In this document: piece after piece, positions 9,446-18,884 of the stretch
Position numbering within the stretch: position 1 is the stretch's first letter
How the letters are laid out: every line of letters begins with the position of its first letter
NCBI RefSeq assembly: GCF_007680605.1
Contig: NZ_VEIO01000005.1
Coordinates: forward strand, 186,001 to 250,000
Source of the DNA: Paenibacillus xylanexedens
GTDB lineage: Bacteria > Bacillota > Bacilli > Paenibacillales > Paenibacillaceae
DNA: 64,000 bases
Reading direction: 5' to 3'
Notes under the pieces: generated by a model
Databases searched by the model: none
Seen by the model: the letters and a program-made list of their open reading frames with translations, nothing else
What the model was told of the DNA's origin: nothing
Translations under genes and position numbers: made by a program

Positions 9446-9594
9446 AATACACAAATATGCATAGAAGCGACGGAATTGTCTGCTTGAGCTTTGATGATAC
9501 GTATGAACGAGATGTTTGCACAATTTCTCGTCATCATTCAGAGAGCCTTGAGCATGGCACAAGTAGCGCATACAACAGGATTGGGGGAGCGAGA

Positions 9595-10644
9595 GTGAAT
9601 AACAAATTAAGAGTGGCAATCGTCGGTTCCACCGGCTACGGCGGGGTGGAACTGATTCGTTTTTTCCAGAATCATCCGCAAGTTGAAATTACATCGGTAA
9701 TCTCTTCATCGAGCAGCGGGGAGTCCATCGCCGATGGGTTTCCGCATTTGACGGACGTGATTCGCAGGCCACTCGACGGAGTCGATCCGGCAGAGATTGC
9801 AAGTCGTGCAGATCTCGTATTCACCGCGACCCCGTCTGGCGTAAGCGCGAAGCTCGTACCGAGTCTGCTGGAAGCAGGACTGAAAGTGATCGACCTGTCG
9901 GGTGATTTCCGTTTGAAAGACGGATCGGTGTATGAGCAATGGTATAAACACCCTGCACCGTCAGCAGAATTGCTGGAGAAGGCCGTATACGGTATGGCTG
10001 AGGTGTATGGAGATAAAGTGAAGGGTAAAGATTTTATATCCAACCCGGGCTGTTATCCGACAGCTACGCTGCTAGGTCTGATTCCTGCGGTGGAAGCGGG
10101 ATGGATTGATCCATCGACCATCATTATTGATGCGAAATCAGGCGTATCGGGTGCAGGGCGCGGAACGAGTCTGACCAACCATTACGCAGAGATGAATGAA
10201 AATTTTAAAGCGTACAAGTTGAATAAACATCAGCATATCCCTGAGATCGAGCAAGTTCTCGGCAACATTACGGGAAGCCCGGTGACCGTGACTTTTACAA
10301 CACAGCTTGTGCCTATGACACGCGGCATTATGAGTACGATGTATGCAAAGCTGACGGGTGACCATAGTGATCAGGAGATTGTGGACTTATATCGTAAGTA
10401 TTATGAAAACAGACCTTTTGTACGTGTGCGTGAACCGGGCATTTGGCCATCGACGAAAGAAGTGGCTGGATCGAACTATTGTGACATCGGATTTTCGGTA
10501 GACCCGCGTACCGGGCGTTTGACGATTATTTCGGTGATCGACAACCTGGTGAAGGGTGCATCCGGGCAAGCGATTCAAAATATGAACCTGATGATGGGAT
10601 GGGAGGAAAACCTCGGGCTGAACATGACACCAGTATATCCATAA
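9595..10644 (+). CDS. argC: N-acetyl-gamma-glutamyl-phosphate reductase
   Basis: 349 residues from GTG 9595, chosen because GGGGGAGCGA precedes it and RVAIVGSTGYGG then falls at the N-terminus as in the family; the frame runs 46 codons further upstream without a ribosome site. GSTGYGG is the NADP-binding glycine motif, and Cys153 (NPGCYPTA) is the catalytic thiol. It reduces N-acetylglutamyl phosphate to the semialdehyde, step 3 of arginine synthesis. First gene of argCJBDFGH. Confidence 0.97.
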   Translation: MNNKLRVAIVGSTGYGGVELIRFFQNHPQVEITSVISSSSSGESIADGFPHLTDVIRRPLDGVDPAEIASRADLVFTATPSGVSAKLVPSLLEAGLKVIDLSGDFRLKDGSVYEQWYKHPAPSAELLEKAVYGMAEVYGDKVKGKDFISNPGCYPTATLLGLIPAVEAGWIDPSTIIIDAKSGVSGAGRGTSLTNHYAEMNENFKAYKLNKHQHIPEIEQVLGNITGSPVTVTFTTQLVPMTRGIMSTMYAKLTGDHSDQEIVDLYRKYYENRPFVRVREPGIWPSTKEVAGSNYCDIGFSVDPRTGRLTIISVIDNLVKGASGQAIQNMNLMMGWEENLGLNMTPVYP

Positions 10645-10788
10645 GCGTGTGACGAATGAACATCGCAGGGGAAGCACGAAGAAGCGGGTTTCATTTGAAA
10701 GTCATAAAGTATGGGTAGCAGTTGGGGTAATCTCAGTTGAAGCAGGCGGTTCATCAGCATATGGCTGAACGCATACGGGGGATATGAT

Positions 10789-12027
10789 ATGGGAACAAAA
10801 GTGGAGCATCAAGCTTTTACCGTGGTTGAAAATGGAACCATTGTTACGCCGGGCGGATTCTCGGCAGGAGGACTGCACTGCGGTCTGAAAAAAACATCAC
10901 GCAACGACATCGGAGCGATTCGTTGCGATATCCCTGCGACAGCTGCAGCGGTGTACACGACGAACGTGTTTCAGGCTGCGCCGCTCAAAGTCACTCGGGA
11001 AAGCCTGAGCAACGGACGTTTGCAGGCTGTGATTGTAAATAGCGGTAATGCCAATGCATGTACAGGACAGCAGGGTGAAGAGGATGCGTATGCGATGCGT
11101 GCGGCAGCGGCTCGTGAACTGGGCGTGGCTGAAGAGGACGTGGCTGTGGCATCCACAGGTGTCATCGGAGAACTGCTCAAGATGGATGCGGTGCATTCGG
11201 GCATCAAGGCGCTTCCTGAACAGCTCGGCAAAGAAACGAACGAAGCAGAACAATTTTCACAAGCGATTCTGACTACGGATTTGGTGAAAAAAGAAGCTTG
11301 CGTCTCCGTCGTTGTCGGCGGCAAGACGGTAACGATTGCGGGAGCGGCCAAAGGCTCGGGGATGATCCATCCGAATATGGCCACCATGCTGGCATTTATG
11401 ACCTCGGACGCGGTCATCGGGGCAGAAGCGTTGCAGCGCCTGCTGCGCCAGGCAACCAACCATACGTTTAACATGATTACTGTAGACGGGGATACCAGCA
11501 CAAACGATATGCTTGTAGCGATGTCCAGCGGTTATGCAGGCAATGAAGAGCTGACGATGGATCATCCGGATTGGGATGCATTTGCGGCTGGATTCACATA
11601 TGTATGCCAAGTGCTTGCCAAAGCAATTGCTCGGGATGGTGAAGGAGCAACCAAGCTGGTGGAAGTGGAAGTGACGGGTGCGGTTAGCGATGAATCTGCA
11701 CAAGCCATTGCCAAAACCGTAATCGGTTCAAGCCTGGTGAAATCCGCGATGTTTGGTGCTGACGCGAACTGGGGACGGATTATTGCTGCCGTAGGCCGTG
11801 CAGGCCAGCCAGTGAACCCGGATACGGTAGATATCCGTCTTGGAGACATCTCCGTGCTCGCTCAGTCTCGTCCTGTTGTGTTTGATGAAGAAGCGGCACT
11901 GGCATACTTGCAGACGGATACGGTACGCATTGTAGTGGACCTGCATCACGGTGAAGGCAAAGCTGTAGCGTGGGGATGCGACCTGACATATGACTATGTG
12001 CGCATTAACGCCGCGTATCGTACGTAA
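10789..12027 (+). CDS. argJ: Ornithine acetyltransferase / N-acetylglutamate synthase
   Basis: 412 residues from ATG 10789 after GGGGGAT. The autocleavage site is HPNMATMLAF: the precursor is cut between Ala198 and Thr199, freeing the threonine nucleophile. ArgJ moves the acetyl group from N-acetylornithine to glutamate, so the pathway recycles acetyl groups. No argA or argE is present in the window, consistent with this cyclic route. Whether it also uses acetyl-CoA (bifunctional) cannot be read from sequence. 144 bp after argC, same strand. Confidence 0.97.
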   Translation: MGTKVEHQAFTVVENGTIVTPGGFSAGGLHCGLKKTSRNDIGAIRCDIPATAAAVYTTNVFQAAPLKVTRESLSNGRLQAVIVNSGNANACTGQQGEEDAYAMRAAAARELGVAEEDVAVASTGVIGELLKMDAVHSGIKALPEQLGKETNEAEQFSQAILTTDLVKKEACVSVVVGGKTVTIAGAAKGSGMIHPNMATMLAFMTSDAVIGAEALQRLLRQATNHTFNMITVDGDTSTNDMLVAMSSGYAGNEELTMDHPDWDAFAAGFTYVCQVLAKAIARDGEGATKLVEVEVTGAVSDESAQAIAKTVIGSSLVKSAMFGADANWGRIIAAVGRAGQPVNPDTVDIRLGDISVLAQSRPVVFDEEAALAYLQTDTVRIVVDLHHGEGKAVAWGCDLTYDYVRINAAYRT

Positions 12028-12198
12028 TCGATGATATACCATGGGTATAAATTGACGTATTCCTGACCGGACACATTTGAAGTTTTAAAGTACCTGAACG
12101 GTATTACAGCTCTTGATCTTGCAGCGTCATCTTTTAGAAAGCTGCGTACCATCATAGATGTAAAAATGTTTATAAGGATTAAACTTTTAAATATAAAA

Positions 12199-12353
12199 AT
12201 AAACGAATGTAGTGGAAGAGGCGGAATCGATTCTGTAGAAGCGGAGCGTTCGCATTTGTCTCCGGGTTTTCCCTTTGGAAAAGGGGAAACAGAAAAACCT
12301 GGAGACAACGGCGATCGAAAGAACGATCCGAATCTGGAACGGCCGGCGTTTAT
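12199..12353. repeat. Inverted-repeat element, copy B (inside arg operon)
   Basis: Diverged member of the family at 7581. It keeps the GTAGAAGCGGAGCGTTCGC block, the inner stem TCCGGGTTTTCCC / GGGGAAA..AAAACCTGGA, and GACAACGGCGATCG. The outer arms have changed together (GCGGAATCG against CGATCCG), which preserves pairing. It lies in the 387-bp gap between argJ and argB, so it should be transcribed. A short open frame through it (12166-12372) is not a real gene. Confidence 0.75.
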
Positions 12354-12414
12354 CTGCATCTTTTATGTGTAGGTGTTAATCCTCTATAACTCCATAAGGA
12401 AGGAGCCTTGCCTC

Positions 12415-13254
12415 GTGAATTCAACATTGCCTAACGGCACTACTGCAACGGAAGCAGGTACGGAAAAACAGATGTTTGTGATGAAATGTGGAGGCAGTAC
12501 GCTGGCTGCATTGCCAGAGTCTTTCTTTGCGGATCTGCGTGATTTGCAGTCCTCGGGAAACGGCCCGGTCATCGTTCATGGCGGCGGCCCGGCAATCTCC
12601 GATAATTTGGCGAAGCTTGGGATCGAAACCGAATTTGTGAATGGTTTGCGTAAGACTACCGAACCTGTACTGGATGTTGTCGAAATGGTGCTGGCAGGTA
12701 GCATTAACAAACAGATCGTACGTCTGATCCAGCGTGTAGGTGGTCAGGCCTTGGGCGTATCCGGTGTGGATGGCGGTCTGATCCAAGCAAAACCCGTAGC
12801 AAACCATGCCGAAATCGGCTGGGTTGGTGATGTAACAAGCGTCAAAGCGGAGATTATTCAAGGCATCGTGAATATGGGTTATATGCCTGTTATTGCACCG
12901 GTAGGTGTAGATGCGGGCGGACAGCGCTACAATATTAATGCCGATACGGCTGCAGGAGCAGTGGCTTCTCATCTAGGCGTTAGTCGAATGATCGTTGTGA
13001 CAGACGTACCGGGCATTATGAAGACGATGGGTGGCGAGAAAAAAGTACTGTCATCCGTATCCGTTCAGGAGATCGAGGATATGATTCAAACCGGCGAAAT
13101 CTACGGTGGCATGATCCCGAAGGTTCGCGCAGCGATTGCGTGTATCCACGGCGAGGTGCGCGAGGTTATTATCGTGGACGGTAGCGAACCGCAGATCCTG
13201 AGCCGTGTGCTTGGCGGCGAGACGATCGGTACACGAATTATCCGAATGCAGTAG
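12415..13254 (+). CDS. argB: Acetylglutamate kinase
   Basis: 279 residues from GTG 12415, with AAGGAAGGAG about ten bases upstream. The core begins at VMKCGGS; the family normally starts almost directly with that strand, so about 20 extra Thr/Ala/Glu-rich residues precede it. If ATG 12472 were used this tail would vanish, but no ribosome site supports that start. HGGGPAIS is the glutamate/phosphate-binding glycine loop. It phosphorylates N-acetylglutamate, step 2 of the pathway. Arginine sensitivity cannot be decided by eye. Confidence 0.95.
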   Translation: MNSTLPNGTTATEAGTEKQMFVMKCGGSTLAALPESFFADLRDLQSSGNGPVIVHGGGPAISDNLAKLGIETEFVNGLRKTTEPVLDVVEMVLAGSINKQIVRLIQRVGGQALGVSGVDGGLIQAKPVANHAEIGWVGDVTSVKAEIIQGIVNMGYMPVIAPVGVDAGGQRYNINADTAAGAVASHLGVSRMIVVTDVPGIMKTMGGEKKVLSSVSVQEIEDMIQTGEIYGGMIPKVRAAIACIHGEVREVIIVDGSEPQILSRVLGGETIGTRIIRMQ

Positions 13255-13330
13255 ATGTAACACGAAGTTCAGATTTTAGTTTTTTTTAATTATAAAAAAA
13301 AGAATTTGTACACGGCGTTTTTATGAATCT

Positions 13331-13523
13331 TCATAACACAATAACGAAGAGTTCAGTACAGACCTGAAAGCGATAGAGCATAACGAAGAGGACAGAATTA
13401 AACCTGGAAAAGCGAAGCGCTCGCCTTTATCACCGGATTTTCCCTTTAGGAAAGGGAATCAAAAAAATCTGGGGATAACAGCGATTGAAAGGTTATTCTG
13501 TCATCGGAGTGGTTGGTGCGATA
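13331..13523. repeat. Inverted-repeat element, copy C (inside arg operon, with insertion)
   Basis: Same core as copies A and D: AAGCGAAGCGCTCGCCTTTA, CACCGGATTTTCCC, then AATCTGGGGATAACAGCGAT and TTATTCTGTCATCGGAGTG. The left arm is partly duplicated: ATAACGAAGAG occurs at about 13341-13351 and again at 13380-13390, giving about 39 extra bases. It occupies the gap between argB and argD; no gene is seen there. Confidence 0.8.
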
Positions 13524-13609
13524 AGAGCTTGAAGATGATTTTGGAACCGGAGTGGCCAGTGTTATGTTCTGGATTCACCTTATGCGTGTACGAATCGACG
13601 AGGAGTGAT

Positions 13610-14869
13610 ATGGTCATGGCAAAAGGCAACGAACAGCCAGGTTCTGGCACAGCCGTAGCGGGGGCAACGGCAACAGGTGCAACGGCACAGACGGAAAGCT
13701 CACTTTTTCAAACGTATGCACGGTATCCCATTAGCTTGGTCAAAGGTAAAGGCAGCTGGTTATGGGACGATCAGGGGAACCGCTATCTCGATTTCATGTG
13801 TGGACTTGCTGTAACGAGCCTGGGCCATGCACCAGAGAAAGTCGGAGCGAAGTTGAAAGCTCAGATCGATGAGCTGTGGCACGTATCTAACCTGTTCCAG
13901 ATTCCAGGACAGGAAAAGGCAGCAGCTTTGCTGACAGCCAACACCTGCGCGGACGCGGTCTTTTTCTGCAACAGCGGTGCTGAGGCGAACGAAGCGGCGA
14001 TCAAAGTAGCACGTCGTTATCAGCAGAAGGTGAAAGGTGAAGATCGGTATGAAGTGATTACCTTTGCTCAATCGTTCCATGGACGGACATTGGCAACACT
14101 GACAGCAACCGGACAGGATAAGGTGAAAGAGGGATTTTTGCCACTGCCAGCTGGATTTGTAACGGTGCCATTGCATGATATTCCTGCGCTCGAAGCAGCG
14201 ATTGGACCGAAGACCGCAGCGATTATGCTGGAGATGGTTCAGGCTGAGGGCGGAGTACATCCGGTGGAGCCGGAATTTGTGAAGCATGTGCGAAAACTGT
14301 GTGACGAACACGGATTGCTCATGATCGTGGACGAAGTGCAGACAGGCATGGGACGTACAGGCAAGTTGTTTGCTCACGAGCATTATGGTGTGGAACCGGA
14401 CGTGTTCACCGTTGCGAAGGGCATTGGCAGTGGGTTCCCTGTTGGCGCAATGCTCGGTAAAGGGTTCCTGCGTGATGCATTTACACCGGGTAGCCATGCA
14501 ACGACATTTGGTGGCACACCGCTTGCATCCTCCGTTGTTATTGCGACGATTGAGACGATGCTGGAAGATCGTTTGCCGGAGCGTGCAGCGGAGATGGGCG
14601 ACTATCTGATGATGTCCTTGCGCAATCGTCTGGCTGGCAACTCGTTTGTGAAAGAAGTGCGCGGTATGGGCTTGTTGGTAGGTATTGAGTGCGCGGAGCC
14701 TATTGGTGATATCGTACTGGCAGGACAGAAACGCGGCATTTTGTTTGTATCGGCTGGGCCAAATGTGATTCGTTTGCTCCCTAACCTGTATGTAAGTAAA
14801 GAAGAGATCGATGAGGCTGTGTCCCTGGTGGCGACGTTGATTGAGGAGCATGTAGCGGCGAAAGCTTGA
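13610..14869 (+). CDS. argD: Acetylornithine aminotransferase
   Basis: About 419 residues. GAGGAG (13600-13605) precedes two in-frame ATGs at 13610 and 13616; I list the first, but the second has the more relaxed spacing. The first 25-30 residues are Gly/Ala/Thr-rich and not part of the family fold, which begins near LFQTYARYPI. PLP-binding features include NSGAEANEAAIK, DEVQTGMGRTG and the Schiff-base lysine in FTVAKGIG. It converts N-acetylglutamate semialdehyde to N-acetylornithine and in many bacteria also serves lysine synthesis. Confidence 0.95.
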   Translation: MVMAKGNEQPGSGTAVAGATATGATAQTESSLFQTYARYPISLVKGKGSWLWDDQGNRYLDFMCGLAVTSLGHAPEKVGAKLKAQIDELWHVSNLFQIPGQEKAAALLTANTCADAVFFCNSGAEANEAAIKVARRYQQKVKGEDRYEVITFAQSFHGRTLATLTATGQDKVKEGFLPLPAGFVTVPLHDIPALEAAIGPKTAAIMLEMVQAEGGVHPVEPEFVKHVRKLCDEHGLLMIVDEVQTGMGRTGKLFAHEHYGVEPDVFTVAKGIGSGFPVGAMLGKGFLRDAFTPGSHATTFGGTPLASSVVIATIETMLEDRLPERAAEMGDYLMMSLRNRLAGNSFVKEVRGMGLLVGIECAEPIGDIVLAGQKRGILFVSAGPNVIRLLPNLYVSKEEIDEAVSLVATLIEEHVAAKA

Positions 14870-14897
14870 TCCCTTGATGATAAAATAATGTACTGGA

Positions 14898-14919
14898 CCG
14901 GGGCCATCACGGCCCCCGG
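14898..14919 (+). other. GC-rich hairpin after argD
   Basis: CCGGGGCC, loop ATCAC, GGCCCCCGG. No T-run follows, so it is more likely a stability or pause structure than a terminator; argF continues on the same strand. Confidence 0.7.
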
Positions 14920-14940
14920 CGCAGATTAAAGTGAAAGAAT

Positions 14941-15005
14941 CCCTGTAGCCGCATGGTGCTCAAGCGCAGAAGTGGTGTAAAACTTCTGCCCATGCGGGTG
15001 CAGGG
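14941..15005 (+). other. Nested two-stem hairpin just before argF
   Basis: Outer arms CCCTG..CCGCATGG (14941-14956) and CCATGCGG..CAGGG (14990-15005) enclose a second stem GCAGAAGT / ACTTCTGC (14965-14972 / 14981-14988). It ends ten bases before the argF ribosome site, so it may affect RNA processing or argF translation. Confidence 0.75.
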
Positions 15006-15030
15006 AACCGGAAATGAGGAGGAATCAACA

Positions 15031-15996
15031 ATGGCAGTACAGCACACAGAAAAAGTTCAGAAAATTGATTTGAGAGGCCGGGATTTCATCGAATTCACGG
15101 ATTATACAGCAGAAGAAATTCGTTACCTGCTGGATCTAGCGATTGAGATTAAAGGCAAGCAAAAAGGCGGTGTACCGTTCCAGCCCCTGAAGGGCAAAAC
15201 GATCGGACTTATTTTTGAAAAATCATCCACACGTACGCGTGTATCCTTTGAAGTGGGTATGTTCCAATTGGGTGGACACGCGCTGTTCCTGAGCAAAAAC
15301 GACATTCAGCTGGGACGCGGCGAAACGACGCATGATACAGCCAAAGTACTGTCTCGTTACCTCGACGGCATCATGATCCGTACGTTTGGACACCATAATG
15401 TGATTGAACTGGCAGAACATGCGGATGTTCCGGTGATTAACGGCCTTAGCGATGCAGCGCATCCATGTCAGGTATTAGCAGATTTCCAAACCGTGCTGGA
15501 GCATAAAGGCAAACTGGCGGGTCTGAAAATGGCTTATGTCGGCGATGGTAACAACATGGCACACTCTCTGATGCTGGGCGCAGCGAAAATGGGGATGCAC
15601 GTTGCCGTGGCAACACCCGAAGGGTATGAGCCGGACAGCGCCGTGGTGGAGCAGGCCCGTGCGATTGCACAGGAGAGTGGCTCAGAAGTACTTGTGACCT
15701 ACAGTGCGCAGGAAGCCGTGAAAGATGCCGATATTGTGTATACGGATGTATGGGCGAGCATGGGCTTTGAAGAAGAGCAAAAGATTCGTGAGCAGGCGTT
15801 TGCGGCATATCAAGTCGATGAGGAATTGATGAAAGGTGCCAAGCCTGACTACATGTTCCTGCACTGCCTGCCAGCACACCGCGGTGAAGAAGTGAGCGCA
15901 GGTGTCATTGACGGCCCGAACTCGCTGATCTTTGATCAGGCAGAGAACCGTCTGCATGCACAAAAAGCACTGATGGCCGCTTTGATGAGCGAATAG
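15031..15996 (+). CDS. argF: Ornithine carbamoyltransferase
   Basis: 321 residues from ATG 15031 after GAGGAGGAA; the frame is open upstream through the hairpin region but lacks an initiation site there. Carbamoyl-phosphate motif SSTRTRVSFE, HPCQVLAD, and the ornithine/catalytic loop HCLPAHRGEE are intact. It joins carbamoyl phosphate to ornithine to give citrulline. The catabolic enzyme (arcB) has the same motifs, but position between argD and argG makes the biosynthetic role clear. Confidence 0.96.
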   Translation: MAVQHTEKVQKIDLRGRDFIEFTDYTAEEIRYLLDLAIEIKGKQKGGVPFQPLKGKTIGLIFEKSSTRTRVSFEVGMFQLGGHALFLSKNDIQLGRGETTHDTAKVLSRYLDGIMIRTFGHHNVIELAEHADVPVINGLSDAAHPCQVLADFQTVLEHKGKLAGLKMAYVGDGNNMAHSLMLGAAKMGMHVAVATPEGYEPDSAVVEQARAIAQESGSEVLVTYSAQEAVKDADIVYTDVWASMGFEEEQKIREQAFAAYQVDEELMKGAKPDYMFLHCLPAHRGEEVSAGVIDGPNSLIFDQAENRLHAQKALMAALMSE

Positions 15997-16086
15997 TCGC
16001 GATTTGCGGCAATGGGTTGATTTTACACGCCAATTTGGCGATGATAGATGCAATATAGTAATTGATCTTGGGGAGGACCATATCAC

Positions 16087-17322
16087 ATGGCTAAGGAAAA
16101 AATCGTACTCGCCTATTCCGGCGGATTAGACACATCTGTAATTTTGAAATGGCTGAAAGAAACGTATGATGCAGAGATTATCGCGTTTACCGCGGATATC
16201 GGTCAGAAGGATGAACTCGACGGACTCGAAGAAAAAGCACTCGCTACGGGCGCTTCCAAAGTATACATCGATGATCTGCGCGACGAATTCGCCAAAGATT
16301 TCATCTATCCCATGTTCCAGGCAGGTGCCCTTTATGAAGGTCAATACCTGCTCGGTACAAGTATCGCGCGTCCGCTTATTGCTAAACGTATGGTGGATAT
16401 CGCGCGTGCAGAAGGTGCTACAGCGATCGCTCACGGCGCTACGGGTAAAGGAAATGACCAGGTTCGTTTTGAGTTGAACGCAGCTGCACTGACACCGGAC
16501 ATTCAAGTGATCGCGCCTTGGCGTCTGGAAGAGTTCCGCAATCAGTTCCCGGGACGTGCAGAAATGATCGCTTACGCTGAAAAACATGGCATTCCGGTTA
16601 CCGCTTCTGCGGCGAAACCGTACTCTACAGATCGCAACCTGCTACATATCAGCTATGAGAGCGGTGTGCTTGAAGATCCTTGGTTCGATCCGAGCGCGGA
16701 TGAGAACAAAGACATGTTCCTGCTGAGCAGCGCACCTGAGGATGCGCCAGATCAACCGGAATACCTTGAACTGGAGTTTGAACAAGGCGACTGTGTTGCC
16801 TTGAACGGCGAGCGTCTGAGCCCGTTGCAAGTGATGGAGCAATTGAATGAACTGGGCGGCAAACACGGTATTGGCCGTGTAGATATGGTAGAGAACCGTT
16901 TTGTCGGCATGAAGAGTCGCGGCGTATACGAAACACCAGGTGGAACAATCTTGTTCACTGCACATCGCAAAATGGAATCCATTACGATGGACCGTGAAGT
17001 GATGAACCTGCGTGACAGCTTGATTACACGTTACAGCACACTCGTATATAATGGGTTCTGGTTTGCACCGGAACGTCTGGCGTTGCAAGCCCTGGTAACG
17101 GAAAGCCAGAAGAACGTAACGGGTACGGTTCGTGTGAAGCTGTACAAAGGCAATGTCATCGGCGCAGGAGTGAAAAGTCCTGTCAGCCTGTACAATCCGG
17201 ACATTGCTACCATGGAAGCTGATCCATCTGAAGCTTATGATCAAGGCGATGCAACAGGCTTTATCCGCCTGAATGCACTGCGTTTGAAAGTACATTCCGG
17301 TGTGGAGCAAAACAAAAAATAA
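16087..17322 (+). CDS. argG: Argininosuccinate synthase
   Basis: 411 residues, ATG preceded by GGGGAGGACC. The ATP-pyrophosphatase P-loop SGGLDTS lies at residues 11-17. It joins citrulline and aspartate with ATP to argininosuccinate. Length and start agree with the family. 90 bp after argF with no terminator between, so probably the same transcript. Confidence 0.98.
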   Translation: MAKEKIVLAYSGGLDTSVILKWLKETYDAEIIAFTADIGQKDELDGLEEKALATGASKVYIDDLRDEFAKDFIYPMFQAGALYEGQYLLGTSIARPLIAKRMVDIARAEGATAIAHGATGKGNDQVRFELNAAALTPDIQVIAPWRLEEFRNQFPGRAEMIAYAEKHGIPVTASAAKPYSTDRNLLHISYESGVLEDPWFDPSADENKDMFLLSSAPEDAPDQPEYLELEFEQGDCVALNGERLSPLQVMEQLNELGGKHGIGRVDMVENRFVGMKSRGVYETPGGTILFTAHRKMESITMDREVMNLRDSLITRYSTLVYNGFWFAPERLALQALVTESQKNVTGTVRVKLYKGNVIGAGVKSPVSLYNPDIATMEADPSEAYDQGDATGFIRLNALRLKVHSGVEQNKK

Positions 17323-17428
17323 TTCACGGCGTGTGTGTCACGCTATATCATAATTACTGACAAGGCAGGCCGTTCTTGCACATTCTGGCAGGGGCGGCTT
17401 TGTCCATGAGCGAAAGGGGATACTCACT

Positions 17429-18832
17429 GTGAGCAAACTGTGGGGAGGACGTTTTACGAAGCAAACCAACCATCTGGTTGAAGAATATACCGCATCCATC
17501 AATTTTGACAAAGCATTGGCGGAAGAAGATATTCAAGGCAGTTTGGCCCATGTGACGATGCTGGGGAAATGCGGTATTTTGCCGGCAGAAGATGTGGAAA
17601 CGATCAAAGAAGGCCTGATTACCGTTTTGCATAAAATCCGTGCAGGTGAAGTGGAATTCTCCGTATCGGATGAAGACATCCACATGAACATTGAGAAAAA
17701 CCTGATTGAAACGATTGGCCCTGTCGGCGGTAAGTTGCATACAGGCCGCAGTCGGAATGACCAGGTGGCAACCGATATGCACTTGTATCTGCGTGAGCGT
17801 GTCGTTGGTTTTGTCGGCATGTTGCATGCTTTGCAGGAAGCGTTGATCGGACAAGCTAAAGACAATCTGGATACGATTGTACCGGGATATACCCATCTGC
17901 AACGTGCACAGCCAATTCTGTTTGCACACCACTTGATGGCATACGTATCGATGTTCCAGCGTGATGCGGAGCGTCTGATGGACAGCTACAAACGCATTAA
18001 CGTACTGCCGCTTGGTGCAGGGGCGCTTGCAGGAACAACATTCCCGATTGATCGTCATTTTGTAGCGGAACAGCTTGGTTTTGATGGAGTGTACGAGAAT
18101 AGTCTGGATGCGGTAAGTGACCGTGACTTCATCGTGGAGTTCCTGGCGGCCGCTTCCCTGATCATGACTCACTTGTCCCGTTTGAGCGAAGAATTGGTGC
18201 TATGGAGCAGCACGGAGTTTGGTTTTGTAGAGCTGGATGATGCGTTCTGCACAGGCAGCAGCATTATGCCACAAAAGAAAAATCCGGATGTGCCTGAGCT
18301 GGTTCGTGGTAAAACGGGACGTGTATACGGCAATCTGATCGGATTGCTGACCGTGCTGAAATCTCTTCCGCTGGCCTACAACAAGGATATGCAGGAAGAC
18401 AAAGAAGGCATGTTTGATACGGTAGCAACACTTGAAGGGGCGCTTCAGTTATTTGCTCCGATGATCGCTACGATGAAAGTGAACAAGGATCGTATGCGTC
18501 AAGCGGTAAACCAGGACTTCTCCAATGCAACGGACATCGCGGATTTCCTCGTAGGTGAGGGTCTGCCTTTCCGTCAAGCCCATGAAGTGATTGGTAAAAC
18601 CGTATTGTACTGCATCCAGAACGGCAAATATCTGCTTGATCTGACGATTGATGAATTCAAACAATTTTCACCGCTGTTTGATGACCGCATCTATGATGTA
18701 TTGCAGCCCGAAGCGGTAGTCAATGCTCGTAACGTATATGGCGGTACGGCATCGGGTCAAGTAGCTGAGGCTATTGCTCGCAGCGAGAAGGTGCTCGGGG
18801 CAACCGAGCAGTGGATTGAAAATCGGGGTTAA
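17429..18832 (+). CDS. argH: Argininosuccinate lyase
   Basis: 467 residues from GTG 17429 after AAAGGGGA; the N-terminus KLWGGRF is typical. The fumarase/aspartase superfamily signature GSSIMPQKKNPD contains the catalytic serine loop. It splits argininosuccinate into arginine and fumarate, the last step. The pathway from glutamate to arginine is thus complete in one run of genes, apart from carbamoyl-phosphate supply (carAB not in window). Confidence 0.98.
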   Translation: MSKLWGGRFTKQTNHLVEEYTASINFDKALAEEDIQGSLAHVTMLGKCGILPAEDVETIKEGLITVLHKIRAGEVEFSVSDEDIHMNIEKNLIETIGPVGGKLHTGRSRNDQVATDMHLYLRERVVGFVGMLHALQEALIGQAKDNLDTIVPGYTHLQRAQPILFAHHLMAYVSMFQRDAERLMDSYKRINVLPLGAGALAGTTFPIDRHFVAEQLGFDGVYENSLDAVSDRDFIVEFLAAASLIMTHLSRLSEELVLWSSTEFGFVELDDAFCTGSSIMPQKKNPDVPELVRGKTGRVYGNLIGLLTVLKSLPLAYNKDMQEDKEGMFDTVATLEGALQLFAPMIATMKVNKDRMRQAVNQDFSNATDIADFLVGEGLPFRQAHEVIGKTVLYCIQNGKYLLDLTIDEFKQFSPLFDDRIYDVLQPEAVVNARNVYGGTASGQVAEAIARSEKVLGATEQWIENRG

Positions 18833-18884
18833 GGCTTAGGCCACAATCCAGGGTTAGGACTCAAAAAGAAGAAAAAGAATAAAA

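Noticed and set aside
9457..9594. In-frame N-terminal extension of argC or an arginine leader peptide
   Set aside because: ATG 9457 has no ribosome site, arginine codons are not clustered, and no attenuator hairpin follows; GTG 9595 has a good site.
13760..14851. 363-codon open frame on the minus strand across argD
   Set aside because: Shadow of argD, rich in Cys, His and Arg, with no start signal.
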